Assembly (NCBI RefSeq): GCF_009912395.1
Contig: NZ_WNDO01000018.1
Location: 1-64,000 of the forward strand
Direction of reading: 5' to 3'
Source: Luteibacter sp.
GTDB lineage: Bacteria; Pseudomonadota; Gammaproteobacteria; Xanthomonadales; Rhodanobacteraceae
Length of the DNA stretch: 64,000 nt
Shown here piece after piece: positions 28,132 to 37,395 of the stretch. A program made the position numbers and the translations under genes. Numbering within the stretch: position 1 is the first letter of the stretch; the number at the start of each line of letters is the position of its first letter. The notes under the pieces were generated by a model. The model was not told where the DNA came from, did no database searches, and saw only the letters and a list, made by a program, of their open reading frames with translations.

Positions 28132-29369
28132 ACATGAAGAATTCCATCCCCCGTGGCCTTATGTCGGTCCGCGCGGAAGCAAGCAACCCGAGCCAGGGCG
28201 AGATCAAGGCTCTGGTCGAGGGGATCAACCAGGCTTTCGAGACGTTCAAGGCCGAACACAACCAGCAGCTGGAAGCGATCAAGCAAGGCAACGCCGATGC
28301 ACTCCAGGCGCTCAAGGTGGAGCGCATAAACGACGAAATCAGCGAACTGCAGGCATCTCTGGACAAGATCCATCTGCAGATCGCCTCTGCGCAGATGCAG
28401 GGCGGCGAGAAGCTGCAGGACAAGGACTACTCCGAGGCATTCCGGGCGCACTTCGCCAAGGGCGATGTGCAGGCATCCCTGAACAAGGGCGCGGCCGAGG
28501 AGGGTGGTTACCTTGCCCCGGTGGAGTGGGACCGTACGATCACGGATCGACTCGTCGAAGTGTCGGCGATGCGTCAGCTCGCTACCGTGCAGCCGGTGAG
28601 CGGCGCGGGCTTTACGAAGCTGTTCAACATGGGTGGCACTGCGTCCGGCTGGGTCGGCGAGACCGATCAGCGTCCGGAGACGGCGACCAGCAAGCTGGCA
28701 TCCCTCGGGTTCAACTGGGGCGAAATCTACGCCAACCCGGCGGCAACCCAGGGCATGCTTGACGATGCGGAGATCGACGCCGAGGCATGGCTTGCGGGCG
28801 AAGTACAGACCGAGTTCTCGAAGCAGGAGGGCGCCGCTTTCTGGTCTGGTAACGGCGACAAGAAGCCGAGCGGTATCCTCACGTACGTGACGGGCGGGAC
28901 GAACGCAGCCAAGCACCCGTTCGGCGCCATCAAGGTGGTGAATAGCGGCGCAGCGGCGACGATTACGAGCGACGGCCTGCTGGACCTGGTCTACGACTTG
29001 CCTGCGGCGTTCACCCCGAATGCTCGATTTGCCCTGAACCGTCGTTCGCTCGGCGTTATCCGAAAACTCAAGGACGGGCAGGGCAATTACCTATGGCAGC
29101 CGTCCTACGTGGCGGGCCAGCCGTCGACGATCCTCGGTTTCGCCGCGTCGGAAACCCCGGACATGCCGGATGTCGCGGCCAATTCGATTGCCGCGCTCTT
29201 CGGTGACTTCAAGCGAACGTACCTGGTGCTCGACCGCAAGGGCGTCCGCGTCCTCCGCGACCCGTACACCAACAAGCCCTACGTCATGTTCTACACGACA
29301 AAGCGCGTGGGCGGTGGCGTGATGAACACGGAGCCGATGCGAGCGCTGAAGATCGCCGCCGGCGCTTGA
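28128..29369 (+). CDS. Major capsid protein (HK97 fold)
   Basis: The 413-aa protein has an N-terminal coiled-coil delta domain (about 20-100: EGINQAFETFKAEHNQQLEA, LQASLDKIHLQIASAQMQ). An HK97-type capsid core follows (EEGGYLAPVEWDRTITDRLV, ALNRRSLGVIRKLKDGQG). The delta domain serves as internal scaffold and is removed by the protease just upstream. Confidence 0.94.
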   Translation: MNMKNSIPRGLMSVRAEASNPSQGEIKALVEGINQAFETFKAEHNQQLEAIKQGNADALQALKVERINDEISELQASLDKIHLQIASAQMQGGEKLQDKDYSEAFRAHFAKGDVQASLNKGAAEEGGYLAPVEWDRTITDRLVEVSAMRQLATVQPVSGAGFTKLFNMGGTASGWVGETDQRPETATSKLASLGFNWGEIYANPAATQGMLDDAEIDAEAWLAGEVQTEFSKQEGAAFWSGNGDKKPSGILTYVTGGTNAAKHPFGAIKVVNSGAAATITSDGLLDLVYDLPAAFTPNARFALNRRSLGVIRKLKDGQGNYLWQPSYVAGQPSTILGFAASETPDMPDVAANSIAALFGDFKRTYLVLDRKGVRVLRDPYTNKPYVMFYTTKRVGGGVMNTEPMRALKIAAGA

Positions 29370-29420
29370 TGCAACACGGCGGGCCGCTTCGGTGGCCCAC
29401 CGCTCTACTGGAGAAACAAA

Positions 29421-29747
29421 ATGCCCAAGCTCACCAAGTCTTTCCGCGGCGTTCCCGACGGCGCGATCTACCCTGTCGAGTACGCGGCTGGCGACGATTG
29501 CCCTGCCGAACTGGTGGCGGCTGCCACGTCACTCGGCGCGCTCGATAAGGAGGCGCCGACACTTACGCCCGGTCAGCAGTTCGTCGCCGGGAAGGCTGCG
29601 GATGTGATCGCCAGCCTGGACGGTCAGACCGATGTGGATCTGCTAAAGCAGGCCCGTGAGGCCGAAGCCGGCGCAAGCAACAGCCGCTCCACCGTCCTCG
29701 CGGCCATCGACGCGGCCATCGAGAAGCTGGGCGGCGGTCAGGGCTGA
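29421..29747 (+). CDS. Small head protein, unknown
   Basis: The 108-aa protein (MPKLTKSFRGVPDGAIYPVE...) is encoded between capsid and connector with a GGAGA ribosome site and a GGGCC/GGCCC hairpin in the leader. In similar phages this place is held by small head or decoration proteins. Not recognised by sequence. Confidence 0.6.
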   Translation: MPKLTKSFRGVPDGAIYPVEYAAGDDCPAELVAAATSLGALDKEAPTLTPGQQFVAGKAADVIASLDGQTDVDLLKQAREAEAGASNSRSTVLAAIDAAIEKLGGGQG

Positions 29748-29750
29748 TTG

Positions 29751-30230
29751 ATGAGCCTTATCAGCCTCGCGGATGCAGCCGCCCATTGCCGTGTCGATTC
29801 GGACTATCCAGCCGAACAGCTGCAGGGCTACGTGGACGGAGCCGAAGCGGCCGCAGCGGCCTACCTGAATTGCGCCATCTTCCAGAGCCAGGGCGCGCTC
29901 GACACGGCTGTCGATGGAATTCCCGCCAAGGCTGCCGAGGCCGCTGCCTTGTATGCCGGTGCGATTGAAGCTGCCGCTGCGCTCCAGGACGTTGACGAGC
30001 GCCGTGCGTTTATCGAGGTCGCCACTAAGCGTCGCGATGATGCCGCGTTGTCGCGCGCCCGCCTGCTGAACGGTGTGGTGGCGAACCCGGCGATCCTCAG
30101 TGCCATCAAGCTGACCCTTGGCACGCTCTTCGCCAACAGGGAGGACGTCGCCATCGCGAACAACGTGCTGGAGCTTCCGCTCAGCGCTCGTGTTCTGCTT
30201 CGCCCCTATCGAAGGGTCATGTCGCCGTGA
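29751..30230 (+). CDS. Head-tail connector (gp6-like)
   Basis: The 159-aa protein (MSLISLADAAAHCRVDSDYP...) has the Phage_connect_1/gp6 pattern (ADAAAHCRVDSDYPAEQLQG, ..., LLRPYRRVMSP), the adaptor ring below the portal. A TTG three bases earlier is an alternative start. ORF order (capsid, connector, head closure, neck, tail terminator) is canonical. Confidence 0.8.
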   Translation: MSLISLADAAAHCRVDSDYPAEQLQGYVDGAEAAAAAYLNCAIFQSQGALDTAVDGIPAKAAEAAALYAGAIEAAAALQDVDERRAFIEVATKRRDDAALSRARLLNGVVANPAILSAIKLTLGTLFANREDVAIANNVLELPLSARVLLRPYRRVMSP

Positions 30231-30583
30231 CGCTCCGGGCTGGCGACATGACTCACCGGCTGCGCATCGAGAAGCTTGTGCAGGCCACCAATCCCGATTT
30301 GGGCGGTCCGGTCGGAGACCCCGTGTGGACGCCTTTGGCTACGGTATGGGCGCGTAGGAAAAATACGCTCCGTGCGACGGCCGAGGCATTGGCGAGCGGC
30401 ACGGTGGTCGCACCCGTGCAGGTGCAGTGGGATATGCGGCCCAGGCCCATGGACGCGCCATTGCGTCTCGTCGGTGACGGCGGCGACCACGACGGCGTGA
30501 TCTACGACATCAAGAACATCGGCATCAGCAATGACCGGAGCGAGATGGCGGTGATGTGCACGTCTGGGGCCTCGAATGGCTGA
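30227..30583 (+). CDS. Head closure protein (SPP1 gp16/HK97-type head-tail joining)
   Basis: The 118-aa protein shows the head-tail adaptor pattern (LRAGDMTHRLRIEKLVQATN, WTPLATVWARRKN). It plugs the connector after packaging. GTG start with a GTGA overlap. Confidence 0.82.
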   Translation: MTLRAGDMTHRLRIEKLVQATNPDLGGPVGDPVWTPLATVWARRKNTLRATAEALASGTVVAPVQVQWDMRPRPMDAPLRLVGDGGDHDGVIYDIKNIGISNDRSEMAVMCTSGASNG

Positions 30584-30962
30584 CTTCGACATCGAGATCG
30601 AAGGGTTGGACGACCTGGAGCGACGCCTCAACGACATTGCCGGCCCAGGCGCTCGTCGATCCCTATCAAAAGGGCTCCGCCAGGGGGCGAATGTCGTCCT
30701 GAAAGAGGCGCGTCAGCGCGTGCGCAAGAAAACCGGCGCGACTGCCAAGGCAACGAAGACCAAGAGCCAGGGACAGCAGGGCCAGGACATCATCTATTCG
30801 GTGGTGAGCAACAAGGTAGGCCGCTTGCTCGAAACGGGCACATCGAAGATGCCGCCTTACCCCTTTATCAGGCCCGCGGCGGAAACGAAGGCGTCCGAAG
30901 CGGTGGAAATCATGCGTGCCGTGACCTTGGCCGCGATTGAGGCGGAGGCAGCGAAGCGGTGA
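30576..30962 (+). CDS. HK97 gp10-like tail component
   Basis: The 128-aa protein (MADFDIEIEGLDDLERRLND..., ENGTSKMPPYPFIRPA-like end LETGTSKMPPYPFIRPAAE) matches the HK97_gp10 minor tail protein family, a neck/tail-completion component. Overlaps both neighbours by a few bases. Confidence 0.85.
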   Translation: MADFDIEIEGLDDLERRLNDIAGPGARRSLSKGLRQGANVVLKEARQRVRKKTGATAKATKTKSQGQQGQDIIYSVVSNKVGRLLETGTSKMPPYPFIRPAAETKASEAVEIMRAVTLAAIEAEAAKR

Positions 30963-31303
30963 GCATCAAATCAGCCGTATACGCCGCGATCAAAGATGTC
31001 GTGGCGACATTTCCCGTTGTCGCGCCGCAAGGCACCAAGCCGCCCTATCTGCGCTATTCGGGCATCGGTGACCGGGACGAGTCGACCTATGACGCCGATG
31101 GCATGGGCGCGACCTCGGGAACCATCCAGATCGACTCGTTCGCGCTCTCCTACGCGGACGCCGTGCGCAACCTCGCCGCGGCACGCGCGGCCCTGTACGC
31201 ATCACCTGGCGTGACCGTCGGCGAGATCGTGGGCCTGCCGGACGACTACGAGGGGGACACCAAGCTGTTCAAGGTTTCGATGCAGGTCGAGGCCTGGGAA
31301 TAA
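30959..31303 (+). CDS. Tail terminator (DUF3168/gp17-like)
   Basis: The 114-aa protein (MSIKSAVYAAIKDVVATFPV..., PPYLRYSGIGDRDESTYD, TIQIDSFALSYADAVRNLA) shows the DUF3168 fold of tail-completion proteins that cap the tail tube. GTG start overlapping the previous TGA (GTGA). Confidence 0.83.
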   Translation: MSIKSAVYAAIKDVVATFPVVAPQGTKPPYLRYSGIGDRDESTYDADGMGATSGTIQIDSFALSYADAVRNLAAARAALYASPGVTVGEIVGLPDDYEGDTKLFKVSMQVEAWE

Positions 31304-31347
31304 CCACCGCGACAGCGGGCAGTTCGCCGGTACACCGGCACCTCAAC

Positions 31348-31372
31348 AGGCCGCCTTCGGGTGGCCTTTTTT
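31348..31372 (+). terminator. Terminator between tail completion and tail tube
   Basis: AGGCCGCC-TTCGG-GTGGCCT-type hairpin followed by TTTTTTC. The stem is strong with a UUCG-like loop. It lies in the 82-nt gap between the tail terminator and tail tube genes and may reset transcript levels. Confidence 0.8.
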
Positions 31373-31385
31373 CTTGGAGCAAAGC

Positions 31386-31829
31386 ATGGCTACCAGCAAC
31401 AAAGCCAAGAGCACCCAGCTGCGCAAGCTGGAAGTCGGCACGTCCTTGACCGGTACGTTCACGAAGATCGGCCAGCTGTCGGATACGAACTTCTCCACCG
31501 GCTCCGCCCAGTATCTGGACGCGACCAACTACGACAGCGCCCGCAAGGAGTACATCGCCGCGCTGGACGACGTCCAGGACATGACCATCCAGTTCCAGCG
31601 TGTGGTTGACGATGCCGGGCAGAACATCCTCCGCGACGCCTGCTTCGCTTCGCCGCGCACGACGCTCTTTTTCAAGGGCACCACGGGGCAGGGCGAAACG
31701 ATGACGTTCGAGAGCGAGGCCGGCGGCTGGCAGGTGAATGGTGGCGCGAATACCGTCGAGACCGCCCAGGCCACGGTACGCCCCCGCAACATCGTGTGGG
31801 CCGGCCCGGCCCCGCAGGGAGGTGGCTAA
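31386..31829 (+). CDS. Major tail tube protein
   Basis: The 147-aa protein (MATSNKAKSTQLRKLEVGTS..., VDDAGQNILRDACFASPR, ETMTFESEAGGWQVNG) is the tail tube subunit of siphophages. Start 31386 follows a GGAG ribosome site; the 31374 ATG is upstream of it. Followed directly by the G chaperone. Confidence 0.88.
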   Translation: MATSNKAKSTQLRKLEVGTSLTGTFTKIGQLSDTNFSTGSAQYLDATNYDSARKEYIAALDDVQDMTIQFQRVVDDAGQNILRDACFASPRTTLFFKGTTGQGETMTFESEAGGWQVNGGANTVETAQATVRPRNIVWAGPAPQGGG

Positions 31830-32248
31830 TGCCGCTGCTCACGAAGGACCAGATCCTCAGCGCCGACCGGAAGAAATCCAAGGACGTGAAAGTCCCCGAA
31901 TGGGGCGGTAGCGTCCGGTTGCAGGAGTTGTCGGCCAGTGATCGCGATCTCTGGGAGTCGGAGCAGATCACGGTCTCGCCCGACGGCTCGGGCGCGAAGT
32001 TCAACCCCAAGCATGCTCGCGCACGCTTGATCGTACGCTCCCTGGTCGACGAGAACGGCCGCCGGCTGTTCTCGGACGACGAAGTGGCCGCCGTGGGCAG
32101 CCTGTCGGCCTCGACGGCGCAGAAGCTGTTCAACGAGGCCCGCAAGCTTAACGCGATCAGCAACGAGGACATCAAGGAGCTGGAGGGAAACTCCGACGCC
32201 GGCCCGAGCGACGGCGACTCTTCGACCTCTGCGAGCGCTTCGGCGTAG
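31829..32248 (+). CDS. Tail assembly chaperone gpG
   Basis: The 139-aa protein (MPLLTKDQILSADRKKSKDV..., EWGGSVRLQELSASDRDLWE) is the tail assembly chaperone family. It starts with TAATG overlapping the tube stop. Its natural -1 frameshift extension is listed separately. The C-terminal tail after the slippery site (SDAGPSDGDSSTSASASA) is a low-complexity end. Confidence 0.85.
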   Translation: MPLLTKDQILSADRKKSKDVKVPEWGGSVRLQELSASDRDLWESEQITVSPDGSGAKFNPKHARARLIVRSLVDENGRRLFSDDEVAAVGSLSASTAQKLFNEARKLNAISNEDIKELEGNSDAGPSDGDSSTSASASA

Positions 32249-32457
32249 CGCATCCCTCGATTCTGCTCCGACAGCTCACGTCGAGCGAGCTGTCGGAGCT
32301 GATCGCCTACGGCCGCCTGCATCCCATTTCGCCCGGGCTTGAGCGGATGCTGGCCCGTGTTGCCCACATGACCGCCATCGGCGGAAGCGTGCAAGTCAAC
32401 GAGGAACCCATCCCGTTGCGCGAGCACTTCATCAGTTCGTTTCCGGAAGATCCCTGA
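31829..32457 (+). CDS. Tail chaperone fusion gpGT made by -1 frameshift
   Basis: After GGGAAAC at 32185-32191 the -1 frame stays open to TGA 32455-32457. It gives a 209-aa fusion whose T part contains LCERFGVAHPSILLRQLTSS and EEPIPLREHFISSFPEDP. In lambda the G/GT ratio is set by exactly this kind of slip, and GT bridges tape measure and tube protein. The tape-measure gene starts 2 nt after the T stop. Confidence 0.85.
32185..32191 (+). other. Programmed -1 frameshift site GGGAAAC
   Basis: The heptamer is in the right phase (G|GGA|AAC of the G frame), so a -1 slip keeps both tRNAs paired (GGG, AAA). Same class as the lambda G/GT GGGAAAG site. Confidence 0.85.
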
Positions 32458-32459
32458 CC

Positions 32460-35400
32460 GTGGCGACGATCGCGCAAATCCGTGCCGACCTGGTCGGCTC
32501 CAGTGCCAGCTACCGCGCCGAGATGATTTCGGCTGCCCGGCAGACGAACGAATCGCTGGGCCAGATCCGCAAGGAAGTCGGTGCCACGGCGGACAGCATC
32601 AAGGCGCTGAACGTCGCTGCCGCCGGCTTCGTCGGCTTCGAGGCGCTGAAGGGTGGAGTGCAGCAGCTCCTCGACGCCCAGAAGGCTGCGCAGCAGATTC
32701 ACTATTCGCTGCTCAGTGCCACGGGGTCGAGTACGGCGGCTGACGCTGCGTACAAGCAGGTGGCGGACACGGCCGAGCGCCTGGGCTTGGACCTGCAGTC
32801 GTCCGCACTGGGTTTCTCGTCGATGTCCGCGGCGGCGAGTGCCAACGGCGTCGCCATGAAGGACCAGATCGCCCTGTTCGACGGGCTCGCTCGTAGTTCG
32901 ACGGTCCTGCATCTCTCATCCGAGCAGACCGGACGCGCAATCACGGCGCTCAGCCAGATGTTCGGCAAGGGCAAGATCCAGGCCGAGGAGCTGCGGCAGC
33001 AGCTGGGCGACGCTATTCCCGGCGTCGTGCCGCGGTTCCAGCAGGCCGTCCTGGAGATGACCAAGGGCACCGACCTGGCCGGCAAGTCGTTCGACCAGCT
33101 TTTGCAGAACGGCGACCTCACGGTTACCCGCTTCATGCCGGCTCTGGTGGCGGCGCTGAACCAGACGGGGCAGGGCGCCGAGCAGGCGGCCAATGGCCTC
33201 AACGCGTCCATCAACCGGCTGGCCACCGAGTGGTTCAAGCTGAAAACGGACCTGTCCGGCGGCCTGTTCAGCGACGCGGCGATTGCGAGCGTTGACCTGA
33301 TGGCGCGCAACCTGGAGCACATCGCCGGCGCGGCAGGTATTGCCGGCGGTGTCGTGGTCGCACGTCTAGCGGGTAAGGGGCTGAGCGGGGCATACGACGG
33401 CGTCACAAGCTATGTGAGCCAGCAGCGTGAGGCTCGCGCTGCCGCGGTGGCGACGGCCGAGTTGGCCGAGGCAAATGCCGCTGCTGCAGTTGCAGAGGTC
33501 CGCCAGAACGAGGCAGCGCTCGCCGGCGTGACCACGGCGAGGCAGCAGGCGTTTGCTCAGCGCGAGGCTGCGCAGGCGCTCTATCAAAAGGCGCTGGCGG
33601 AGAACGAGGCGGCTCAAGCCACTTTGGCTCACCAGGCCAACGCCGCGGGGTTGTCGGCCAATTACCGAGCACAGCGCATCGCCGCAGCTGACGCTGCAGT
33701 CGCCCAGGCCAATCTCAACCGGGCCCAGGCGCAGTACGACAGTGCCATTGCCGGTGGCAACGCCCTCAAGCAGCAACAGATCGTTCTTGAGGGCCGCCTG
33801 ATCGAGGCGCGAGCAGCAAGTGCGGCCGCAGCAGAAGCAGAGGCGCTTGCCGAGCGACAGCTGGCGGCAACGAGCACAGCAGGCTTGTTGGCACGAGGCG
33901 CGGCCGGTCTCGGCAACTTCGCGCTTGGCCTTGTTGGCGGCCCATGGGGCGCCTTGGTGGCTACCATCGGCGCCGTTGGCTACGCGATCTACGATGCGCA
34001 AAAGCGTTCGGAGGATTACAGAAAGGAGACCGACGAGCAGGTGAAGTCCCTGCAGCAGCTTCGCCAGGAGGCCGAGCTGACGGCGAAGACGTTCGGCTCT
34101 CTTGACGGATCGATGACCTTCAAGGGCGGCGTGGAGCAGTACAAGCAGGACTCCCAACAGATCGCGGCACAGCGTCAAGAGCTGGCGGACCTGGAGGCTC
34201 AAGCCCAGAAGTTGCGCGACACGCTCGCCGCTCGGTCGGGCGTCCAGGGTGGCGCAGGGAATGCCATCGCTGACGCCCTTGATGAAAGAAGGCTTGAGCA
34301 GGTCACGCAGCGCATCGACGCGCTGCGCGCGCAGATCGGGCCGACCGCGAGCGCGGTGGATGCGCTCGGGAACAAGCTCGCAGGCAACCTGGCGCCGTCG
34401 ATCGCCACCGTGCGACAGGCGCTCGACGAGCTGGCTAAGGGTAAGCCGTTGCTCGACGTTGTTTTCGACATGTCTGCCGGTTTCGACAAGGGTGTAGCCG
34501 CGGCCGATGCCGCGTTGACGGCGGTTCGCGCGACCCAGCAGAAATTCGAGAGCGAGGCCAAGTCGCTCACCGATAAGGCGGCGACGGACGGGATGAACAA
34601 CGTCCAGCGCATACAGTACGAATACCGGCAGGCGCTCGCCAACCTGGACAAGCTGCAGGGCCCGGACCGCGATGCTCGCTTGCGGCAGCTCAACACATCG
34701 TACGCGGCCGACGTCCAGGCGGGCGCGCGGCTGGATGCGGCCGACGCGGCGAAGAAAGCGGCATCGGAGGCGATGGCCCAGGCGAAGCGCTGGAAGGAGC
34801 AGGCCGATAGCCTGAACAACTCGCTCCTGCAGACGAAGAACGAGCTGACCGCGCAGCTGGATTCCACCCAGAAGCTCACCCCGGCCGAGAAGCAGCTGCA
34901 AGACATCCTCGGCGGAACGAACGAGGCCTATAACCACGCCGCCGAGTCCCTGAAGACCCGGATGCTGGCCCAGGCGCGCTCGAACGCCGAGCTGGCCAAG
35001 GAAATCGAGCTGCAGCAGCAGGCCGCTGCAGCTGCGGCCCGATCGGCCGCGCTGCGCGACCAGTTGGATTCCCGGATCGACCGGCAGCGTGAAGCCGGTG
35101 ACCTGGCTGTCGCCGGCGTCGGCCATGGCCAGGAGATCACCCAGCAGCTGCAGGAAGAGCTGCGGATCCGCCAAGACTTCGATCGCCAGCGGATGCAGTA
35201 CGACAAGCAGGCCAACCTGCTCAAGCCGGGTGTCGCCGGTGCCGTCGGTACGAAAGAGTACGACAGCGACGTTGCCGCCATGCAGGCCAGCCTGCAGCAG
35301 TCCCTGGCGATCTATCGGGCGAGTGCGCAGGCCAAGTTGGAGGCGGAACGCGATTGGACCAACGGCGCGCAGGCCGCGCTGGAGGACTATGCCTCATCCG

Positions 35401-36059
35401 CCAATGATGTCGCAGGGCAGACGCAGCAGGCCTTCCAAACGGCCTTCAGTGGCCTGGAGGACGCGCTTGTTCAGTTTGCGCAGACAGGGAAGCTGAGCTT
35501 CACGTCGCTGGCGAATTCGGTCATTGCGGACATCGTCCGGATGCAGGTCCGAGCGGCCTCTAGCGGTCTCTTCCAGATGGCTGCCGGTGCTCTGGGGTCC
35601 ATGTTCGGCTACGACGCCAGTGGGGGTGCTGGCGCAGCTACATACGGAAACAACGGCCAGGTCACGCACGTCGATTTCGGCGGCGGCCGTGCGACGGGCG
35701 GCGGCACCACGGGCGGCGTCCTGTACGAAGTAGCCGAACGGGGCCCCGAGCTGTACACGTCTGGCGGCCGCACCTACTTGTTGAACGGCGAGGATGGTCA
35801 TGTAACGCCGGCCTCTTCGGGATCGGGATCAACAGGCGGCGCGAGTCGTGCGCCTGGAGGCATCACCGTGAATATCACGAACAACACCCAGGCGCGCGTA
35901 ACGACTCGCCCCGGGCGCGGCGCCGACGGCATGCCCTCCATGGATGTCTTTATCGACATGATGGATGAAGCCCTCGCCGGTCGTATCGACAATGGCAGCA
36001 GCAAGGCCGGGCACGCAATGGCGCGGCGCACCGGAACCAGTATGGCGACGAACCTCTGA
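32460..36059 (+). CDS. Tape measure protein
   Basis: The 1199-aa protein (GTG start) is long, helical and coiled-coil rich, with the lambda-type end LEDALVQFAQTGKLSFTSLA, two hydrophobic segments near 480-510 (LGNFALGLVGGPWGALVATI) and a Gly/Ala-rich region near 1070-1110. It sets tail length; at about 0.15 nm per residue, roughly 180 nm tail length is expected. It ends overlapping the next gene (TGATGG). Confidence 0.93.
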   Translation: MATIAQIRADLVGSSASYRAEMISAARQTNESLGQIRKEVGATADSIKALNVAAAGFVGFEALKGGVQQLLDAQKAAQQIHYSLLSATGSSTAADAAYKQVADTAERLGLDLQSSALGFSSMSAAASANGVAMKDQIALFDGLARSSTVLHLSSEQTGRAITALSQMFGKGKIQAEELRQQLGDAIPGVVPRFQQAVLEMTKGTDLAGKSFDQLLQNGDLTVTRFMPALVAALNQTGQGAEQAANGLNASINRLATEWFKLKTDLSGGLFSDAAIASVDLMARNLEHIAGAAGIAGGVVVARLAGKGLSGAYDGVTSYVSQQREARAAAVATAELAEANAAAAVAEVRQNEAALAGVTTARQQAFAQREAAQALYQKALAENEAAQATLAHQANAAGLSANYRAQRIAAADAAVAQANLNRAQAQYDSAIAGGNALKQQQIVLEGRLIEARAASAAAAEAEALAERQLAATSTAGLLARGAAGLGNFALGLVGGPWGALVATIGAVGYAIYDAQKRSEDYRKETDEQVKSLQQLRQEAELTAKTFGSLDGSMTFKGGVEQYKQDSQQIAAQRQELADLEAQAQKLRDTLAARSGVQGGAGNAIADALDERRLEQVTQRIDALRAQIGPTASAVDALGNKLAGNLAPSIATVRQALDELAKGKPLLDVVFDMSAGFDKGVAAADAALTAVRATQQKFESEAKSLTDKAATDGMNNVQRIQYEYRQALANLDKLQGPDRDARLRQLNTSYAADVQAGARLDAADAAKKAASEAMAQAKRWKEQADSLNNSLLQTKNELTAQLDSTQKLTPAEKQLQDILGGTNEAYNHAAESLKTRMLAQARSNAELAKEIELQQQAAAAAARSAALRDQLDSRIDRQREAGDLAVAGVGHGQEITQQLQEELRIRQDFDRQRMQYDKQANLLKPGVAGAVGTKEYDSDVAAMQASLQQSLAIYRASAQAKLEAERDWTNGAQAALEDYASSANDVAGQTQQAFQTAFSGLEDALVQFAQTGKLSFTSLANSVIADIVRMQVRAASSGLFQMAAGALGSMFGYDASGGAGAATYGNNGQVTHVDFGGGRATGGGTTGGVLYEVAERGPELYTSGGRTYLLNGEDGHVTPASSGSGSTGGASRAPGGITVNITNNTQARVTTRPGRGADGMPSMDVFIDMMDEALAGRIDNGSSKAGHAMARRTGTSMATNL

Positions 36060-36442
36060 TGGCAACCATTCCTCGCTGGCCGGACACGCTGCCGGCACCC
36101 ATGATCGACGGATACGCCGCGAAGGCACGCCCGACGTTCGTCCGAACCGAAATGGACAGCGGCTACGCACGTCAGCGTCGCAGGCAGGTCAATGGACCGG
36201 TCACGTTTCAGCAGGTGTGGCGCATCAGCCAGCCGCAGTTGGCGATCCTCGATGCATGGTTCGAAAACCAGGCGTTCGGCGGCGCGGCCTGGGTGTCGAT
36301 GCCGGTAATGACAGGGCATGGCAAGGTCTACTTGCAATGTCGATTCACTGATACCCCGGATCGTCGCTCGGTGTCCGGCTCGAAGAACTGGGACATCTCG
36401 GCGACGCTGGAGACATACAGCAAGGTAGTCCCCAATGGCTGA
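36059..36442 (+). CDS. Minor tail protein (gpM-like)
   Basis: The 127-aa protein (MATIPRWPDTLPAPMIDGYA..., VWRISQPQLAILDAWFENQA) matches the small tail-tip component after the tape measure in lambda-type tails. Starts with the tape-measure stop. Confidence 0.75.
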   Translation: MATIPRWPDTLPAPMIDGYAAKARPTFVRTEMDSGYARQRRRQVNGPVTFQQVWRISQPQLAILDAWFENQAFGGAAWVSMPVMTGHGKVYLQCRFTDTPDRRSVSGSKNWDISATLETYSKVVPNG

Positions 36443-36971
36443 ATTTTCCGAGGCGCTGAAGGAGGCGTACGCGTCGAATCCTGTCGGCGACGTCGTCATG
36501 GAGACCTTGGAGTTCCTGCACCCTTCGTTCGTGGACGAGAACGGAAACCCCGATTCGTTACGCCTGGTCAACGACGGTGCCGACCTCTATGCGACGCTGG
36601 AAGCCTCCGCGCCCCACCTGCCAGGGCAAACCGTGCGGTTCATGGCGTTCGCTTTCACTGCGAAGCCACCGGGATTCGAGAGTGGCCAGACGCCGAACCT
36701 GGTCATCACCGTGGATAACGTCGGCCGGGAGCTGACGGCCCAGTTGGAGGCTGCTACGGCATCTCAAGTGCCAGTGCAGGTCATCTATCGCATCTACCTG
36801 ATCACGGACCTTTCGGGGCCGCAAATGGATCCGCCCATCATGATGAACATGATCAAGGCCAGCGCCGACGTCATGAAGGTGCAGGTGACCGCGACGCTGG
36901 ACGACGTTACCAACATCCCGTTCCCGCGCCGCCTGTACACCCCGGACGACTTCCCGGGGCTTGTGCGATGA
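36435..36971 (+). CDS. DUF1833-type tail tip protein
   Basis: The 178-aa protein (MAEFSEALKEAYASNPVGDV..., RFMAFAFTAKPPGFESGQTP, IPFPRRLYTPDDFPGLVR) resembles DUF1833, the counterpart of gpL in several siphophages. Overlaps both neighbours, consistent with a coupled tail-tip operon. Confidence 0.75.
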   Translation: MAEFSEALKEAYASNPVGDVVMETLEFLHPSFVDENGNPDSLRLVNDGADLYATLEASAPHLPGQTVRFMAFAFTAKPPGFESGQTPNLVITVDNVGRELTAQLEAATASQVPVQVIYRIYLITDLSGPQMDPPIMMNMIKASADVMKVQVTATLDDVTNIPFPRRLYTPDDFPGLVR

Positions 36972-37381
36972 CTCCGGCGGAGATCAACACGTACATTGGT
37001 CGTCCGTACCGCCTCGGTGCGGATGGCCCGGACGAGTTCGACTGCCGTGGACTCGTGTGCGACGTGCTGCAGCGGCATTTCGGGCGCGATGTGCCGTCGC
37101 TGCCAGTCGGTCCCGAACTGGCCGCCCTTTGGTCCGAAAGGATGGGCGCCGGCGCGTGGGAGACGGTCGACACCCCGGCCCACGGCGACGCCGTGGTGAT
37201 GCGCGGCGGCTCGGACCCTCATGTAGGGGTCTACCTGGATTCGGCCGGCCCGGGCGTCCTGCATGCCTATGTAGCGGCCCGACAGGTCGTGTGGACGCCA
37301 TTGGATCGGCTCCGGGCCATGGGCTTCGGGAGGCTGTCCTACGTCCGATGCCATGCTGTGGCACCATCGGCTCCAGTTTAA
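36968..37381 (+). CDS. NlpC/P60-type tail peptidase (gpK-like)
   Basis: The 137-aa protein has the NlpC/P60 triad: Cys26 (FDCRGLVCD), His85 (DPHVGVYL) and His99 (GVLHAYV). Tail-tip proteins of this class cut peptidoglycan peptide bonds during entry. ATGA overlap with the preceding gene. Confidence 0.88.
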   Translation: MTPAEINTYIGRPYRLGADGPDEFDCRGLVCDVLQRHFGRDVPSLPVGPELAALWSERMGAGAWETVDTPAHGDAVVMRGGSDPHVGVYLDSAGPGVLHAYVAARQVVWTPLDRLRAMGFGRLSYVRCHAVAPSAPV

Positions 37382-37395
37382 ACAGGGAGATAGGC

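Noticed and set aside
31348..31372. Hairpin as a second operator
   Set aside because: UUCG-type loop followed by a T-run fits a terminator better.
33366..35174. 602-aa minus-strand frame opposite the tape-measure gene
   Set aside because: It is a composition shadow of a high-GC helical gene; no ribosome site and low-complexity Leu/Arg content.
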